Origin: an uncultured Erythrobacter sp.
GTDB lineage: Bacteria; Pseudomonadota; Alphaproteobacteria; Sphingomonadales; Sphingomonadaceae
Length of the DNA: 64,000 nt
Assembly: GCA_913055155.1 (NCBI GenBank)
Contig: CAJXJR010000007.1
Location: 62,001-126,000, forward strand
Direction: 5' to 3'
The translations under genes were made by a program, and so were the position numbers. The notes below the pieces were generated by a model. It was not told the DNA's origin. It did no database searches and was given only the letters and a program-made list of their open reading frames with translations. Of this stretch, positions 1 through 9,403 are shown piece by piece (position 1 is the first letter of the stretch; the number at the start of each line of letters is the position of its first letter).

Positions 1-956
1 CGCAACGACTCCCGCCGGGCTGCGGGATCGTGGGTGGCGCCGGAGACGATGATCTCGTCGGCCTGCGTGCGCTCGATAAAGCGCCCGATCTTCTCGCGCA
101 CCGTGACGGGCGAGCCCACCGCGCGGGCCACGTCCATGCTTTCCAGCATGGCACGCGCCTGCGGCGGCAGGCTGTCGCGATAGCCGGGGACGGGCGGCGG
201 CAGCTTGCCCGGATCGCCGCTGCGCAGGCGCACGAAGGCCTGGTCCTGGCTGCTGGCGAGCAGTTCGGCCTCGGCGTCGCTGTCGGCGCACATCACGCTC
301 ATCGCCGCCATCACGTGCGGCTTGTCCAGCGCTTCGGACGGGCGGAAATCCTGGCGGTAGATACGCAGCGCCTCGTCCAGATGGGTCGGCGCGAAGTGGC
401 TGGCGAAGGCGTAGGGCAGGCCCAGTTTCGCGGCCAGCTGCGCGCCGAACAGGCTGGAGCCGAGCATCCACAGCTCCACCTTGGCGCCAAGGCCCGGTGT
501 GGCGGTGATCGGCAAGTCGAGATCGCCCGTCAGCAGGGCGCGCAGTTCCACCACGTCCTGCGGGAAATATTCCGAGGCTGCCTGCAGGTTCTTGCGCAGT
601 GCCTGGCCGATGATCGGGGCGGAACCCGGCGCGCGGCCAAGGCCCAGGTCCACCCGGCCCGGAAACAGTGCATCGAGCGCGCCGAACTGCTCGGCAATCA
701 CGAAGGGGTTGTGGTTGGGCAGCATGATCCCGCCTGCGCCGATGCGGATCGTCTTGGTAACATGGCCAATGTGGCTGATCACGACCGAGGTCGGACCTCC
801 GGCGATGCCCTCGCTGGCATGGTGCTCGGCCACCCAGAAGCGTTTGTAGCCCGCAGCCTCCGCAGCCTGCGCCAGCTGGCCGGATTCGCTGATGGCTTCG
901 GAGACATTGCTGCCTTCGCGCACCGGCACGAGGTCGAGAACGGCAAGGTCGGTCAT
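1..956 (-). CDS. LLM class flavin-dependent oxidoreductase (luciferase-like), C-terminus cut off by the window edge
   Basis: The frame opens with an ATG at 956 and runs off the left edge without a stop, so only about the first 318 residues are visible. They read as a bacterial luciferase-like TIM barrel: early VAEHH, then GLGRAPGSAP and later PVTVREKIG, typical of the single-component alkanal monooxygenase-like subgroup. Such proteins use FMNH2 or F420H2 to oxidise unknown small substrates; the substrate here cannot be read. Its ATG overlaps the TGA of the upstream hydrolase by four bases (ATGA), so the two are probably co-translated. Family is secure, function is not. Confidence 0.9.
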   Translation of the reverse strand, partial: MTDLAVLDLVPVREGSNVSEAISESGQLAQAAEAAGYKRFWVAEHHASEGIAGGPTSVVISHIGHVTKTIRIGAGGIMLPNHNPFVIAEQFGALDALFPGRVDLGLGRAPGSAPIIGQALRKNLQAASEYFPQDVVELRALLTGDLDLPITATPGLGAKVELWMLGSSLFGAQLAAKLGLPYAFASHFAPTHLDEALRIYRQDFRPSEALDKPHVMAAMSVMCADSDAEAELLASSQDQAFVRLRSGDPGKLPPPVPGYRDSLPPQARAMLESMDVARAVGSPVTVREKIGRFIERTQADEIIVSGATHDPAARRESL

Positions 957-1675
957 AGCGCGCCCACCGTGCGCAGCAGCAGGGCGATATCGCCGTCGCG
1001 GCTGAGGCGATGGTCGCCGCCCTTTACCAGCGTGACCTGCACGTCCTCGCTGGCCAGGGCCCGGGCGAGGCGCAGAGAGATTTCGGGTGGCACGTCGGTA
1101 TCCTCCTGCCCGTGCAGCAGCCGGACGGGCGCAGTGATCGGAATGTCGCTGCCCAGCAGCTTCAGCCTTTCCGCATCGTTCCAGAACAAGGCGTGGGTGG
1201 GCGTGGGATCATAGCCGTAGTTGTTCTCTTCGTAGATGGTGACTCCGGCGCGCAGCTGGCTTTTCTGCACCTCGTCGAAGCCCCAGTCCGAAAAATCGGG
1301 CGCGGCGGCAATGCCGACCAGGGCGTGCAGCCTGTCGCCAAGCGCCATGCCCACCAGCAGCATCAGCCAGCCACCCATGGAGGAGCCGATCACGATCACG
1401 GCGTCGGCTGCCACCTTCGCCTCCACCATTGCCAGCACCTCGTCACGCCACTGGCTCAGCGATCCGTCGGCAAAGTCGCCTTCGCTCTTGCCGCAACCCG
1501 AATAGTCGAGCAGCAGGCATTCGCGCCCGTTCGCGGCGCACCAGTCGAAGACAGCAGTCGCCTTGCCGCCGTCCATGTCGGACATGTAACCGGGCAGGAA
1601 CACCATGGACGGGCCAGTGCCCGCACAGTGGCGATAGGCGATCCGGTTGCCGCCGATTTCGAGTGTTTCAACCAT
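953..1675 (-). CDS. alpha/beta hydrolase
   Basis: A 240-residue alpha/beta hydrolase fold protein. The nucleophile elbow GSSMGG (Ser near residue 98) is followed by the late acid in HGQEDTDVP and the catalytic His in GGDHRLS, a complete Ser-Asp-His triad. The length fits the compact carboxylesterase or palmitoyl-thioesterase ABHD10-like group, but the substrate is unknown. It has no signal peptide and should be cytoplasmic. It precedes the flavin-dependent oxidoreductase with a 4-bp overlap and is transcribed away from thrS; its 5' end is only 65 bp from the Thr-rich leader frame, so the thrS promoter must lie in or beside its start. Confidence 0.9.
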   Translation of the reverse strand: MVETLEIGGNRIAYRHCAGTGPSMVFLPGYMSDMDGGKATAVFDWCAANGRECLLLDYSGCGKSEGDFADGSLSQWRDEVLAMVEAKVAADAVIVIGSSMGGWLMLLVGMALGDRLHALVGIAAAPDFSDWGFDEVQKSQLRAGVTIYEENNYGYDPTPTHALFWNDAERLKLLGSDIPITAPVRLLHGQEDTDVPPEISLRLARALASEDVQVTLVKGGDHRLSRDGDIALLLRTVGAL

Positions 1676-1740
1676 CCCCGCTTACATGGCGACCCGATGC
1701 ATTGGTGACAATGCAGCAATTGGCCCTTATGTCTGCGGCG

Positions 1741-1812
1741 ATGGCCAAGCATGTGACTACCACCACCACTACTACCACCTCGGGCAACCGGGGGCGGATG
1801 GTCGTGGGTTGA
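1741..1812 (+). CDS. candidate Thr-rich leader peptide of thrS (regulatory upstream frame)
   Basis: Seen: a 23-codon frame reading MAKHV, then eight consecutive Thr codons (1756-1779; three ACT and five ACC), then [10 protein letters not shown] and a TGA at 1810. In-frame ATGs also exist at 1711 and 1729. It ends 131 bp before thrS. Known: Thr-codon runs in short leaders govern ribosome-mediated attenuation of the enterobacterial thr operon, and alphaproteobacteria use leader peptides upstream of trp genes. Inference: when charged tRNA-Thr is scarce a ribosome stalls here and changes folding of the following RNA to raise thrS expression. A poor -10-like TTATGT at 1727-1732 would make the 1741 ATG nearly leaderless; no Shine-Dalgarno sequence is obvious. 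Confidence 0.65.
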   Translation: MAKHVTTTTTTTTSGNRGRMVVG

Positions 1813-1920
1813 CGCACGAGCATCGCCACCCGGTTTCGGGTGGCGCGGCGTCCTCCCGAAATCGGCAGCAAAGTGAACGTCGCTCTTCAAGCGCGCGCAG
1901 GCTTGTGCCATGGCGCGCGC
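1778..1920 (+). promoter_or_regulatory. candidate thrS attenuator: competing hairpins after the Thr codons
   Basis: Four stems can be drawn. P: 1778-1783 with 1788-1793, capped by a GCAA tetraloop, directly after the Thr codons. Q: 1824-1832 with 1837-1845, nine perfect pairs around a four-base loop. R: 1830-1840 with 1855-1865, eleven pairs including one G-U. Q and R share 1830-1840 and exclude each other. S: 1891-1898 with 1913-1920, GC repeats. Mutually exclusive stems behind a Thr-codon run are the expected form of an attenuator. No stem is followed by a U-tract, so a classical intrinsic terminator is not evident; Rho-dependent or translational control would fit better. Confidence 0.5.
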
Positions 1921-1943
1921 ACACGCGATGGAATGATGGTGCA

Positions 1944-3959
1944 ATGACCGAACTCTTGAAAATCAGCCTGCCCGACGGATCGGTGCGCGAAATGGAACCC
2001 GGCAGCACGCCAGCGGACGTGGCCGCGGCGATCGGTCCCGGCCTTGCCAAGGCGGCGCTGGCGGCGCGCGTCGATGGCGAAGTGCGCGACCTGAACCGCC
2101 CCTTCGAAGGCGATGCCGAGCTGGCGCTGATCACCAGCCGCGACGAGGAAGAGGCGCTGGAACTGGCGCGCCACGACTATGCCCACGTGCTGGCCGAAGC
2201 GGTGCAGTCGCTGTGGCCGGGCACGCAGATCACTTTCGGCCCCGCCACCGACGATGGCTTCTATTACGACGTGAAGGCACCCGACAGCCGCGATCCGTTC
2301 TCGATGGACGACCTGCCGCAGATCGAGGAGCGTATGCGGGAGATCATCAAGGCGGACAAGCCGCTGGTGCGCGAGGTGTGGAGCCGCGAGCAGCTGATCG
2401 AAAGGTGGGAAAAGGAAGGCGAGACCTTCAAGGCCGAATGGGCGAAGGAACTGCCCGAAGACGAGGAATTGACGGTCTACTGGTCGGGCGAGCCGGGCAG
2501 CGACGGCGCGTGGCTGGACATGTGCCGCGGCCCGCACCTGGCCAGCACCGGTAAGCTCGATCCGCAGGCGTTCAAGCTGATGCGCGTGGCCGGGGCATAC
2601 TGGCGCGGCGACCAGCGCAATGCACAGCTCACTCGCATCTACGGCACCGGCTGGCTCAACAAGAAGCAGCTGAACGCGCACCTCACCCGGCTGGAAGAAG
2701 CCGCCAAGCGCGACCACCGCAAGCTGGGCCGCGAGATGGACCTGTTCCACTTGCAGGAAGAGGCGCACGGCAGCGTGTTCTGGCACCCCAACGGCTACAA
2801 GATCTGGCGCGAGCTGGAAGCCTACATGCGTCGCAAGATGGATGCAGCCGGCTATCGCGAGATCAAGACGCCGCAGGTGATGGACGCGCGCCAGTGGGAG
2901 CAGAGCGGCCACTGGGGCAAGTACCGCGAAAACATGTTCGTCATCCCCGACGAGGTGCCCAACACCGAGGACGAAGGCGAGATCGTATCCGGCGATGCCG
3001 AGTGGATGGCGCTGAAGCCGATGAACTGCCCGGCGCACGTATTGGTGTTCAAGCAGGGCATCACTTCGTACCGCGACCTGCCGATTCGCCTTGGCGAAAT
3101 GGGCTGCTGCCACCGGAACGAGCCGCACGGCGCGCTGCACGGCCTGATGCGCGTGCGCCAGTTCACGCAGGACGACGCGCATATCTTCTGCACGGAAAGC
3201 CAGGTGGTGCAGGAAGTGCGTGCCTTCATCGAGCTGGCAGACAGCATCTACAAGGACTTCGGCTTTTCCTACGCCATCAAGCTGGCGCTGCGCCCGGAGC
3301 AGCGCTTCGGCAGCGATGCGGACTGGGACAAGGCCGAGCAGGAAATGCGCGACGCCGTGGCCGAGGCGGGCATGATGAACGAGGAGTTCGGCTGGGAGGA
3401 ACTGCCCGGCGAAGGTGCCTTCTACGCGCCAAAGCTGGAATGGCACCTGACCGATGCCATCGGCCGCACCTGGCAGGTGGGCACCATCCAGGGCGACCGC
3501 GTGCTGCCCGAACGCCTCGATGCCACCTACATTGGCGAGGACGGCGAAAAGCACCGCCCGGTGATGCTGCACCGCGCGATCTTCGGTTCCTACGAACGTT
3601 TCATCGGCATCCTGATCGAACACTTTGCCGGGCGCCTGCCGGTGTGGCTGGCCCCGGTGCAGGCGGTGGTGGCCACGATCGTTTCCGATGCCGACGATTA
3701 CGCGAAAGAGACCGTGGCCAAGCTGCAGGCCGCGGGCATCCGGGTGGAGAGCGACCTGCGCAACGAGAAGATCAACTACAAGGTGCGCGAACACTCGCTG
3801 GCCAAGGTTCCGCACATGCTGGTTGTCGGCAAGCGCGAGGCCGAGGAAGGCACCGTCGCCATGCGCACGCTGGGCGAGAAGGAGCAGAAATTCCTCTCTC
3901 TCGACGAGGCGATCGCGCTGCTGAAGGCCGAAGCCACCCCGCCGGACCTGCGCGGGTAA
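1944..3959 (+). CDS. thrS: threonine--tRNA ligase
   Basis: A 671-residue class II synthetase that charges tRNA-Thr. Order: N-terminal TGS domain (about 1-65), the editing domain with HDYAH (His77, His81), the catalytic core with the MNCPAH zinc/ATP region and the [16 protein letters not shown] motif 2 block, and a C-terminal anticodon-binding domain ending near the stop. Length is normal for bacterial ThrRS. The start at 1944 ([12 protein letters not shown]) matches the family; the same frame stays open upstream to 1647 but that stretch encodes no ThrRS-like sequence. The Shine-Dalgarno sequence is weak (GGAATGATGG). A Thr-rich leader frame and competing hairpins precede it. Confidence 0.98.
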   Translation: MTELLKISLPDGSVREMEPGSTPADVAAAIGPGLAKAALAARVDGEVRDLNRPFEGDAELALITSRDEEEALELARHDYAHVLAEAVQSLWPGTQITFGPATDDGFYYDVKAPDSRDPFSMDDLPQIEERMREIIKADKPLVREVWSREQLIERWEKEGETFKAEWAKELPEDEELTVYWSGEPGSDGAWLDMCRGPHLASTGKLDPQAFKLMRVAGAYWRGDQRNAQLTRIYGTGWLNKKQLNAHLTRLEEAAKRDHRKLGREMDLFHLQEEAHGSVFWHPNGYKIWRELEAYMRRKMDAAGYREIKTPQVMDARQWEQSGHWGKYRENMFVIPDEVPNTEDEGEIVSGDAEWMALKPMNCPAHVLVFKQGITSYRDLPIRLGEMGCCHRNEPHGALHGLMRVRQFTQDDAHIFCTESQVVQEVRAFIELADSIYKDFGFSYAIKLALRPEQRFGSDADWDKAEQEMRDAVAEAGMMNEEFGWEELPGEGAFYAPKLEWHLTDAIGRTWQVGTIQGDRVLPERLDATYIGEDGEKHRPVMLHRAIFGSYERFIGILIEHFAGRLPVWLAPVQAVVATIVSDADDYAKETVAKLQAAGIRVESDLRNEKINYKVREHSLAKVPHMLVVGKREAEEGTVAMRTLGEKEQKFLSLDEAIALLKAEATPPDLRG

Positions 3960-3978
3960 GAGGGGGCGCGGCCAAGCC

Positions 3979-4722
3979 TTGGAAGTCCTCGCCGGATTTA
4001 CCTGGCTCCAGATCGCGGTGGCAGCCGTCGCCACGCTGGGCGCGGCCTTCATTCGCGGGCTGACGGGGTTCGGTTTCGGCATCCTGCTGGTGCCGATACT
4101 CGCCCTGGCGATCACGCCCGTGGAGGCCGTGCTGGCGCTGAACATCATGGCCGGGCTGCTGGCCTTGAGCGAGATCCGCTTCGTGCTGCGCGAGGCGGAA
4201 AAGTCTGCTCTCGACATCAGCGTGCTGCTGGTCCTAACCACCTTGCCGGGCCTGCTGCTGCTCGATGCTCTTTCCACCGGCCTTGCCCGCCTGCTGATCG
4301 CGCTGGTCGCGCTGTCGGCGTTTTTTGCGATCCTCCTGCCACGCCGTGCGGCGCATGTGCCGGGGCCGGTGGCCACCGGGCTGACAGGGCTTTCTGCAGG
4401 TATCCTTACCGGATTTGCCGCCATGCCGGGGCCGCCGGTGGTGCCCTATTACGTGGGGCGCGATATTCCGCGCGTGACCGCCAAGGCATCGATGATCGGC
4501 ATTTTCGGCGTCGCCGCGATGGCTGGGGTCACGTCCGGCGCGGTGTCGGGATTGCTGGAATGGCGGGTGGTGGTGCTGGGGCTGGCGCTGTTCCCGCTGG
4601 TGCTGCTGGGCAACTGGCTTGGCAGCCACGCCTTCGGCAAGGTGAGCGACCGGGCCTGGCGGATCTTCGTCGGGATCGTGCTGGGCGCGGCTGCCGTGGC
4701 TGCATTGGTCAAGCTGGTCTGA
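3979..4722 (+). CDS. TauE/SafE family sulfite exporter-like membrane protein (first copy)
   Basis: A 247-residue polytopic membrane protein with about eight hydrophobic segments and the two family signatures: FIRGLTGFGFG in the first half and FAAMPGPPVVPYY in the second. TauE/SafE proteins are thought to export sulfite, sulfoacetate or related anions, although most members are untested. The start is a TTG at 3979, 19 bp after thrS, behind a purine-rich AGAGGGGG; no ATG fits as well. A second copy follows after 7 bp, and the convergent neighbours are sulfate-assimilation genes, which supports a sulfur-related role by context only. Confidence 0.88.
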   Translation: MEVLAGFTWLQIAVAAVATLGAAFIRGLTGFGFGILLVPILALAITPVEAVLALNIMAGLLALSEIRFVLREAEKSALDISVLLVLTTLPGLLLLDALSTGLARLLIALVALSAFFAILLPRRAAHVPGPVATGLTGLSAGILTGFAAMPGPPVVPYYVGRDIPRVTAKASMIGIFGVAAMAGVTSGAVSGLLEWRVVVLGLALFPLVLLGNWLGSHAFGKVSDRAWRIFVGIVLGAAAVAALVKLV

Positions 4723-4729
4723 GGGCGCG

Positions 4730-5467
4730 ATGTTCGGCTTTGCCATAGAGGCGGTGATCGTCGCGCTGCTGGCCGCCATCGCGGCGGGGTTCGTGCGGGG
4801 GCTGGCGGGCTTTGGCCTCTCGGTGGTGCTGGTGCCGGTGCTGCAACTGGCGATCGCCCCCAGCGCGGCGGTGCTGATCGGGCTGATCTCGCTGTTCCTG
4901 ATCGGGCTGACCGACGTGGGCCGCATCCGGCGCGATGCCGACAGGTCGGCCATTCCCATCACCCTGCTGGCGCTCGCCTGCATGCCGCTGGGGCTGTGGG
5001 CGCTGGTGGCGCTGCCGCCCGAATGGGCGCGCGTGCTGATCGCGCTGGTATCGCTGGGCGCCTTCGTGCTGGTGGTGGTGCCGCTGGGAAAGGTTGCCAT
5101 GCCGCGCCGCCCGGCCATGGCATTGTCGGGCTTTTTCACCGGCTTCTTTGGCGGGTTCGCCGGGATGCCGGGGCCCGGCATGGCGCCGTTCTACCTGCGC
5201 GGACGGCTGGAGCCGCGCCAGGCGCGAGCATCGATGATGGCGATCTTCCTTGTCGTCACGCCGCTGTCTGCCGCCGTGTTCGTGTGGCAAGGCATCGGCG
5301 GCCTGCCAGAGCTCGAACTGGCCGCGCTGCTGTTTCCCGCCGTGCTGCTGGGCGACTGGTTCGGCCACCGCGCTTTCGGCCGCGTGACGCAAGGCCAGTG
5401 GCAGCTTGCCACCGCGCTGGTGCTGGGCGGCGCGGCGCTGGGCGCGCTTTACAAGCTGGCGGCCTAG
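4730..5467 (+). CDS. TauE/SafE family sulfite exporter-like membrane protein (second copy)
   Basis: A 245-residue paralogue of the preceding gene with the same layout: FVRGLAGFGLS early and FAGMPGPGMAPFYLRG midway, separated by hydrophobic helices. The two copies have diverged clearly in sequence, so this is an old tandem duplication or a heteromeric pair rather than a recent repeat. It lies 7 bp after the first copy and is surely co-transcribed. Its stop overlaps the stop of convergent cysQ by four bases. The transported anion is not known; sulfite or thiosulfate is suggested by the neighbouring cys genes. Confidence 0.88.
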   Translation: MFGFAIEAVIVALLAAIAAGFVRGLAGFGLSVVLVPVLQLAIAPSAAVLIGLISLFLIGLTDVGRIRRDADRSAIPITLLALACMPLGLWALVALPPEWARVLIALVSLGAFVLVVVPLGKVAMPRRPAMALSGFFTGFFGGFAGMPGPGMAPFYLRGRLEPRQARASMMAIFLVVTPLSAAVFVWQGIGGLPELELAALLFPAVLLGDWFGHRAFGRVTQGQWQLATALVLGGAALGALYKLAA

Positions 5468-6207
5468 TCCGCTTGCGCCGCAAGCGCGGCGACTTCGGCC
5501 AGCACGCGCTCTGCCCATTCGGGGCGGCAGATCAGCAGGTCGGGCATGTAGGTGTCAGCCTGGTTGTAGACCAGCGGCGATCCGTCGATGCGCGAACAGT
5601 GCAGGCCGTGGGCAAGCGCCACGGCAACAGGCGCACAGCTGTCCCATTCGTATTGCCCGCCCGAATGCAGGTAGATCTCCGCTTCGCCGCGCACCACGGC
5701 CATGGCCTTGGCTCCGGCGCTGCCCATGCCGATCAGCTCGCCGCCAATTTTCTCGGCCACGGCCACGGCTTCGGCAGCGGGGCGCGTGCGGCTGACCACC
5801 AGGCGCGGCTTCTCAGCCGCTGGGGGCAGAGGTGAAGGCCGGTCGCTGCGCAGCACCGCGCCAAGGCCCGGCAGTGCGACAGCGCCCACTTCCGGCTTGC
5901 CGCCGATCGCCAGCGCGACGTGCACCGCCCAGTCGGTGCGTTCCTCGCCATACTCGCGCGTGCCGTCTACGGGATCGACGATCCACACCCGCTCCTTCGA
6001 CAGGCGTTCCTCGGTATCCTTGCTTTCTTCCGACAACAGGCCGTCGTCGGGCCGCTGGTGACGCAGCGCATGGACCAGGAACTGGTTGGCCGTCTCGTCT
6101 CCTGCCTTGCCCAGGGCCTTGCCCTCGAACATGCCCGATGCGCGCACTTCGAGCAGGATGCGTCCGGCAACGTTGGCAAGATGGGCGGCAAGTTCGGCGT
6201 CTGTCAT
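5464..6207 (-). CDS. cysQ: 3'(2'),5'-bisphosphate nucleotidase
   Basis: A 247-residue member of the inositol monophosphatase superfamily. It removes the 3'-phosphate of PAP (and PAPS), the by-product of sulfate reduction. Metal-binding motifs are visible: LLSEES, WIVDPVDGTREYG and, near the end, WDSCAPVAVALAHG. It is the last gene of the cysD-cysNC-DUF2061-cysQ operon and its ATG overlaps the DUF2061 stop by four bases (ATGA). The operon placement makes the CysQ assignment stronger than inositol phosphatase. Confidence 0.93.
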   Translation of the reverse strand: MTDAELAAHLANVAGRILLEVRASGMFEGKALGKAGDETANQFLVHALRHQRPDDGLLSEESKDTEERLSKERVWIVDPVDGTREYGEERTDWAVHVALAIGGKPEVGAVALPGLGAVLRSDRPSPLPPAAEKPRLVVSRTRPAAEAVAVAEKIGGELIGMGSAGAKAMAVVRGEAEIYLHSGGQYEWDSCAPVAVALAHGLHCSRIDGSPLVYNQADTYMPDLLICRPEWAERVLAEVAALAAQAD

Positions 6208-6470
6208 GTGGGAAGCCCCTCGTTTTTCTGGTCGGCATTGCCAAGGGGCTGGTCGCGCAGGCCCCAGGTGATCGAGCCCCAGGCTCTCTCGTGGAAATAG
6301 TACAGCCCCATCTTGGTCACGACCTCGGCGGAAGCGATAGCCCCCGCCGCTGCCGGATTGCTGGTGAACAGCCAGCTGAGCAGGAAGGTGTCGATGCTGC
6401 CGAGCACGCGCCAGCTTACCGCTTTGGCGAAAGACCGGCTGTGGCCTTCGCGGCCCTGAAACAGGAACAT
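6204..6470 (-). CDS. DUF2061 family small membrane protein
   Basis: An 88-residue protein whose core (SFAKAVSWRVLGSIDTFLLS, then ASAEVVTKMGLYYFHERAW) is the DUF2061 signature: two short hydrophobic segments and a conserved YxxHERxW end. The biochemical role of the family is not known to me. It sits between cysNC (16-bp gap) and cysQ (4-bp overlap) inside the sulfate-activation operon, so it is probably made with these enzymes. The context suggests a membrane role in sulfate or sulfite handling, but nothing in the sequence proves it. Confidence 0.88.
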   Translation of the reverse strand: MFLFQGREGHSRSFAKAVSWRVLGSIDTFLLSWLFTSNPAAAGAIASAEVVTKMGLYYFHERAWGSITWGLRDQPLGNADQKNEGLPT

Positions 6471-6486
6471 GGTCCGTGCGCTCCGG

Positions 6487-8409
6487 CTATTTCAGCGGCA
6501 GGATCTGGTCGATGATGTAGCTGGCCGCCTCTGCGGGCGTCATCTCCACCGTGTTGACCGTGATTTCGGGGTTCTCCGGCGGCTCGTAGGGGCTGTCGAT
6601 ACCGGTGAAGTTCTTCAGCTTGCCTTCGCGCGCCTTCTTGTAGAGGCCCTTCACATCGCGTTCCTCGGCCACTTCCAGCGGGGTGTCGACGAAGATCTCG
6701 ATGAATTCGGCCTCACCCATCATGTCGCGCACCATCTGCCGCTCGGCGCGGAACGGGCTGATGAATGCGGTCAGCACGATCAGGCCGGCATCGGTCATCA
6801 GCTTGGCAACCTCGCCGATGCGGCGGATATTCTCGATCCGGTCGGCCTCGGTAAAGCCCAGGTCCTTGTTCAGGCCGTGGCGCACGTTGTCGCCATCCAG
6901 CAGGAAGGTGTGGCGGTTCATCAGCGCCAGCTTCTTCTCCACCTCGTTGGCGATGGTCGACTTGCCGCTGCCCGAAAGCCCGGTGAACCACAGCACGCGC
7001 GGCGTCTGGTTCTTCATCTGCGCGTGGTGTTCACGCGTGATGTCGGTCGCCTGCCAGTGCACGTTCTGGCTGCGGCGCAGGCTGAAGTTGAGCATGCCGG
7101 CGGCGACGGTGGCATTGGTGATCTTGTCGACCAGGATGAAGCCGCCCAGTGTGCGGTTGTCGGCATAGGGTTCGAACACCAGCGGCTTGTCGGAATAGAC
7201 TTCGGCCACGCCGATATCGTTGAGCGAAAGGGTCTTCGCCGCCAGCTCGTCCATCGTGTTCACGTCGATGCGGTATTTCGGCTGCTGCACTGTGGCAGAG
7301 ACCGTCTGCGTGCCGATCTTCAGCCAGTAGCTGCGCCCGACGTGCATGTCCTCGTCGTTCAGCCACACCAGCGTGGCTTCGAACTGGTCGGCGGTTTCGG
7401 GCGGATCGTCGGCCACGCACAGCACGTCGCCACGCGAGCAGTCGATCTCGTCGTTAAGGGTGATGGTGACCGACTGGCCGGCGACGGCCTCGTCCAGCTC
7501 GCCATCGAAGGTGACGATCGACTTTACCGTGCTGGTCTTGCCCGACGGCAGCACGCGCACGGCGTCGCCCGGCTTGACCGAACCCGTGGCGATCAGGCCT
7601 GAAAAGCCGCGAAAGTCGAGGTTGGGGCGATTGACCCACTGCACCGGCATGCGGAACGGCTTTGCCGCCGCTTCGTCCGACAGCACCTCGACGCTTTCGA
7701 GGTGCTCGACGAGGCTGGGTCCGTCGTACCACGGCGTGTTCGCGCTGGGCGCCGAAGTTATGTTGTCGCCCTTGAAGCCGCTGATCGGCATGGCGGTGAA
7801 GCTCTCGATGCCGATGTCCTGCGCGAAAGCCGCATAATCGGCCACGATCTGGTCGAAGGTGGACTGGTCATAGCCGACCAGGTCCATCTTGTTCACCGCA
7901 AGGACGATGTTCCGGATGCCGATCAGGTGGCACAGGTAGGAGTGGCGGCGCGTCTGCACCAGCACGCCCTTGCGCGCATCGACCAGGATCACGGCGAGGT
8001 CGGCGGTGGAGGCGCCTGTCACCATGTTGCGCGTGTACTGCTCGTGGCCCGGGCAATCGGCGACGATGAACTTGCGCTTTTCGGTGTTGAAGAAGCGATA
8101 GGCGACATCGATGGTGATGCCCTGTTCGCGTTCGGCAGCCAGGCCATCAACCAGCAGGGCAAAGTCGATCTCCTGCCCTTGCGTGCCCACGGTCTTGCTG
8201 TCGTTGCTGAGCGCTTCCAGCTGGTCTTCGAAGATCATCTTCGAATCGTACAGCAGCCGCCCGATCAGGGTGGACTTGCCATCGTCCACGCTGCCGCAAG
8301 TGATGAAGCGCAGCATGGTCTTGTGCTGGTGGGTTTCGAGGTAGGCGTCGATATCCTCGGCGATGAGGGCATCGGTCTTGTAGGCGGCCTCGGTTTTCTG
8401 CTCGGTCAT
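6487..8409 (-). CDS. cysNC: sulfate adenylyltransferase subunit 1 / adenylylsulfate kinase fusion
   Basis: A 640-residue fusion. Residues 1 to about 450 are CysN, the GTPase subunit that drives ATP sulfurylase: P-loop [12 protein letters not shown] (39-50), DCPGHEQ switch region, NKMDL base-recognition motif, then beta-barrel domains. Residues from about 455 are CysC, the APS kinase, with its own P-loop GLSGSGKST and [10 protein letters not shown]. Together with CysD it converts sulfate to APS and then PAPS. The ATG shares one base with the cysD stop (TGATG), so the two subunits are translationally coupled. The fused form is common in alphaproteobacteria. Confidence 0.97.
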   Translation of the reverse strand: MTEQKTEAAYKTDALIAEDIDAYLETHQHKTMLRFITCGSVDDGKSTLIGRLLYDSKMIFEDQLEALSNDSKTVGTQGQEIDFALLVDGLAAEREQGITIDVAYRFFNTEKRKFIVADCPGHEQYTRNMVTGASTADLAVILVDARKGVLVQTRRHSYLCHLIGIRNIVLAVNKMDLVGYDQSTFDQIVADYAAFAQDIGIESFTAMPISGFKGDNITSAPSANTPWYDGPSLVEHLESVEVLSDEAAAKPFRMPVQWVNRPNLDFRGFSGLIATGSVKPGDAVRVLPSGKTSTVKSIVTFDGELDEAVAGQSVTITLNDEIDCSRGDVLCVADDPPETADQFEATLVWLNDEDMHVGRSYWLKIGTQTVSATVQQPKYRIDVNTMDELAAKTLSLNDIGVAEVYSDKPLVFEPYADNRTLGGFILVDKITNATVAAGMLNFSLRRSQNVHWQATDITREHHAQMKNQTPRVLWFTGLSGSGKSTIANEVEKKLALMNRHTFLLDGDNVRHGLNKDLGFTEADRIENIRRIGEVAKLMTDAGLIVLTAFISPFRAERQMVRDMMGEAEFIEIFVDTPLEVAEERDVKGLYKKAREGKLKNFTGIDSPYEPPENPEITVNTVEMTPAEAASYIIDQILPLK

Positions 8410-9323
8410 CAGAAATAGCCCTCCTGCTTCTTCTTCTCCATCCCGGCGCCGCCGGCATCCTTGTCGATCACGCGGCCTTGCCGTTCGCTGGTGGTGGTCA
8501 GCAGGGTTTCCTGGATCACTTCGGAAAGGGTGGCGGCCTCGCTTTCGACAGCGCCGGTCAGCGGAAAGCAGCCCAGCGTGCGGAAACGCACGGACCGTGT
8601 CGTGATCTCGGGCACTTCGCCCAGAACGTCCTCCAGCCGGTCGATATCGTCAGCCATGAACAGCCCGCCTTCCCATTCGAAGGTGGGGCGCGGTGCGGCG
8701 AAGTAGAGCGGGACGATCTCGATGTTCTCCAGCTGGATGTATTGCCACACGTCCAGCTCGGTCCAGTTGGAGATGGGGAAGACGCGGATCGATTCGCCCT
8801 TCTTCTTCCTGGCGTTGTAGAGGTTCCACAGCTCGGGCCGCTGGTTCTTGGGGTCCCACCCGTGGCTGGCGGTGCGGAATGAGAACACGCGCTCCTTGGC
8901 GCGGCTCTTCTCCTCGTCGCGCCGGGCACCGCCGAACGCGGCATCGAAGCCATACTTGTCGAGCGCCTGCTTCAGCCCCTCGGTCTTCCACATGTCGGTG
9001 TGCAGCGGCCCGTGGTCGAAGGGGTTGATGCCGCGCTCTGCCGCTTCGGGGTTCTGGTAGACGAGCAGTTCCATGCCGGCCTCGCGCGCGCTGCGTTCGC
9101 GCAGCTCGTACATGTCCCTGAATTTCCACGTGGTATCCACGTGCAGCAGCGGGAAAGGCGGGGGCGAGGGATAGAAGGCCTTCTTGGCAAGGTGCAGCAT
9201 CACGGCGCTGTCCTTGCCGACGGAATAGAGCATGACCGGCTTTTCGGCCTCGGCCACCACTTCACGCATGATGTGGATCGCTTCGGCTTCGAGCCGCTGG
9301 ATGTGGGTGAGTGACGCAGTCAT
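8409..9323 (-). CDS. cysD: sulfate adenylyltransferase subunit 2
   Basis: A 304-residue PP-loop ATP pyrophosphatase, the catalytic subunit of ATP sulfurylase. The PP-loop [14 protein letters not shown] is near residue 35; [16 protein letters not shown] and a C-terminal [11 protein letters not shown] complete the CysD pattern, ending in GYF as in enterobacterial CysD. The start [14 protein letters not shown] at 9323 aligns with family N-termini and has AAAGG about 8 nt upstream; an in-frame ATG at 9368 would add an unconserved leader. It heads the cys operon and faces a divergent LuxR-type regulator across an 86-bp gap. Confidence 0.96.
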   Translation of the reverse strand: MTASLTHIQRLEAEAIHIMREVVAEAEKPVMLYSVGKDSAVMLHLAKKAFYPSPPPFPLLHVDTTWKFRDMYELRERSAREAGMELLVYQNPEAAERGINPFDHGPLHTDMWKTEGLKQALDKYGFDAAFGGARRDEEKSRAKERVFSFRTASHGWDPKNQRPELWNLYNARKKKGESIRVFPISNWTELDVWQYIQLENIEIVPLYFAAPRPTFEWEGGLFMADDIDRLEDVLGEVPEITTRSVRFRTLGCFPLTGAVESEAATLSEVIQETLLTTTSERQGRVIDKDAGGAGMEKKKQEGYF

Positions 9324-9375
9324 GGGCAAGCCTTTGCTGGTGAACGCAAGATCTCCTAGATGATTCACCTGCCTT

Positions 9376-9403
9376 TTGACTTCCCATATGGGAGGTATAT
9401 ACG
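9376..9403 (+). promoter_or_regulatory. promoter-like elements with a perfect 12-bp palindrome between cysD and a LuxR-type regulator
   Basis: TCCCATATGGGA (9382-9393) is a perfect palindrome in the divergent gap. On the plus strand a TTGACT (9376-9381) and a TATACG (9398-9403) flank it with a 16-bp spacer, so the palindrome fills the spacer. Transcription would then begin at about 9410, the A of the regulator's ATG, giving a leaderless message. A dimeric regulator bound here would block RNA polymerase; it could also act on cysD, 59 bp away. The identity of the binder is inference. Confidence 0.5.

Noticed and set aside
1741-1812. The repeat in the thrS leader read as a His/Tyr-rich or Val-rich peptide in other frames
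   Set aside because: Only the Thr frame has its own short start-to-stop boundary, and the downstream gene is threonyl-tRNA synthetase.
1824-1845. Hairpin Q in the thrS leader as a classical intrinsic terminator
   Set aside because: Not followed by a U-tract; kept only as part of a candidate attenuator.
1887-4424. 845-residue open frame antisense to thrS
   Set aside because: Shadow of a GC-rich gene; composition is Arg/His/Ala-rich without any domain and it crosses two real genes.
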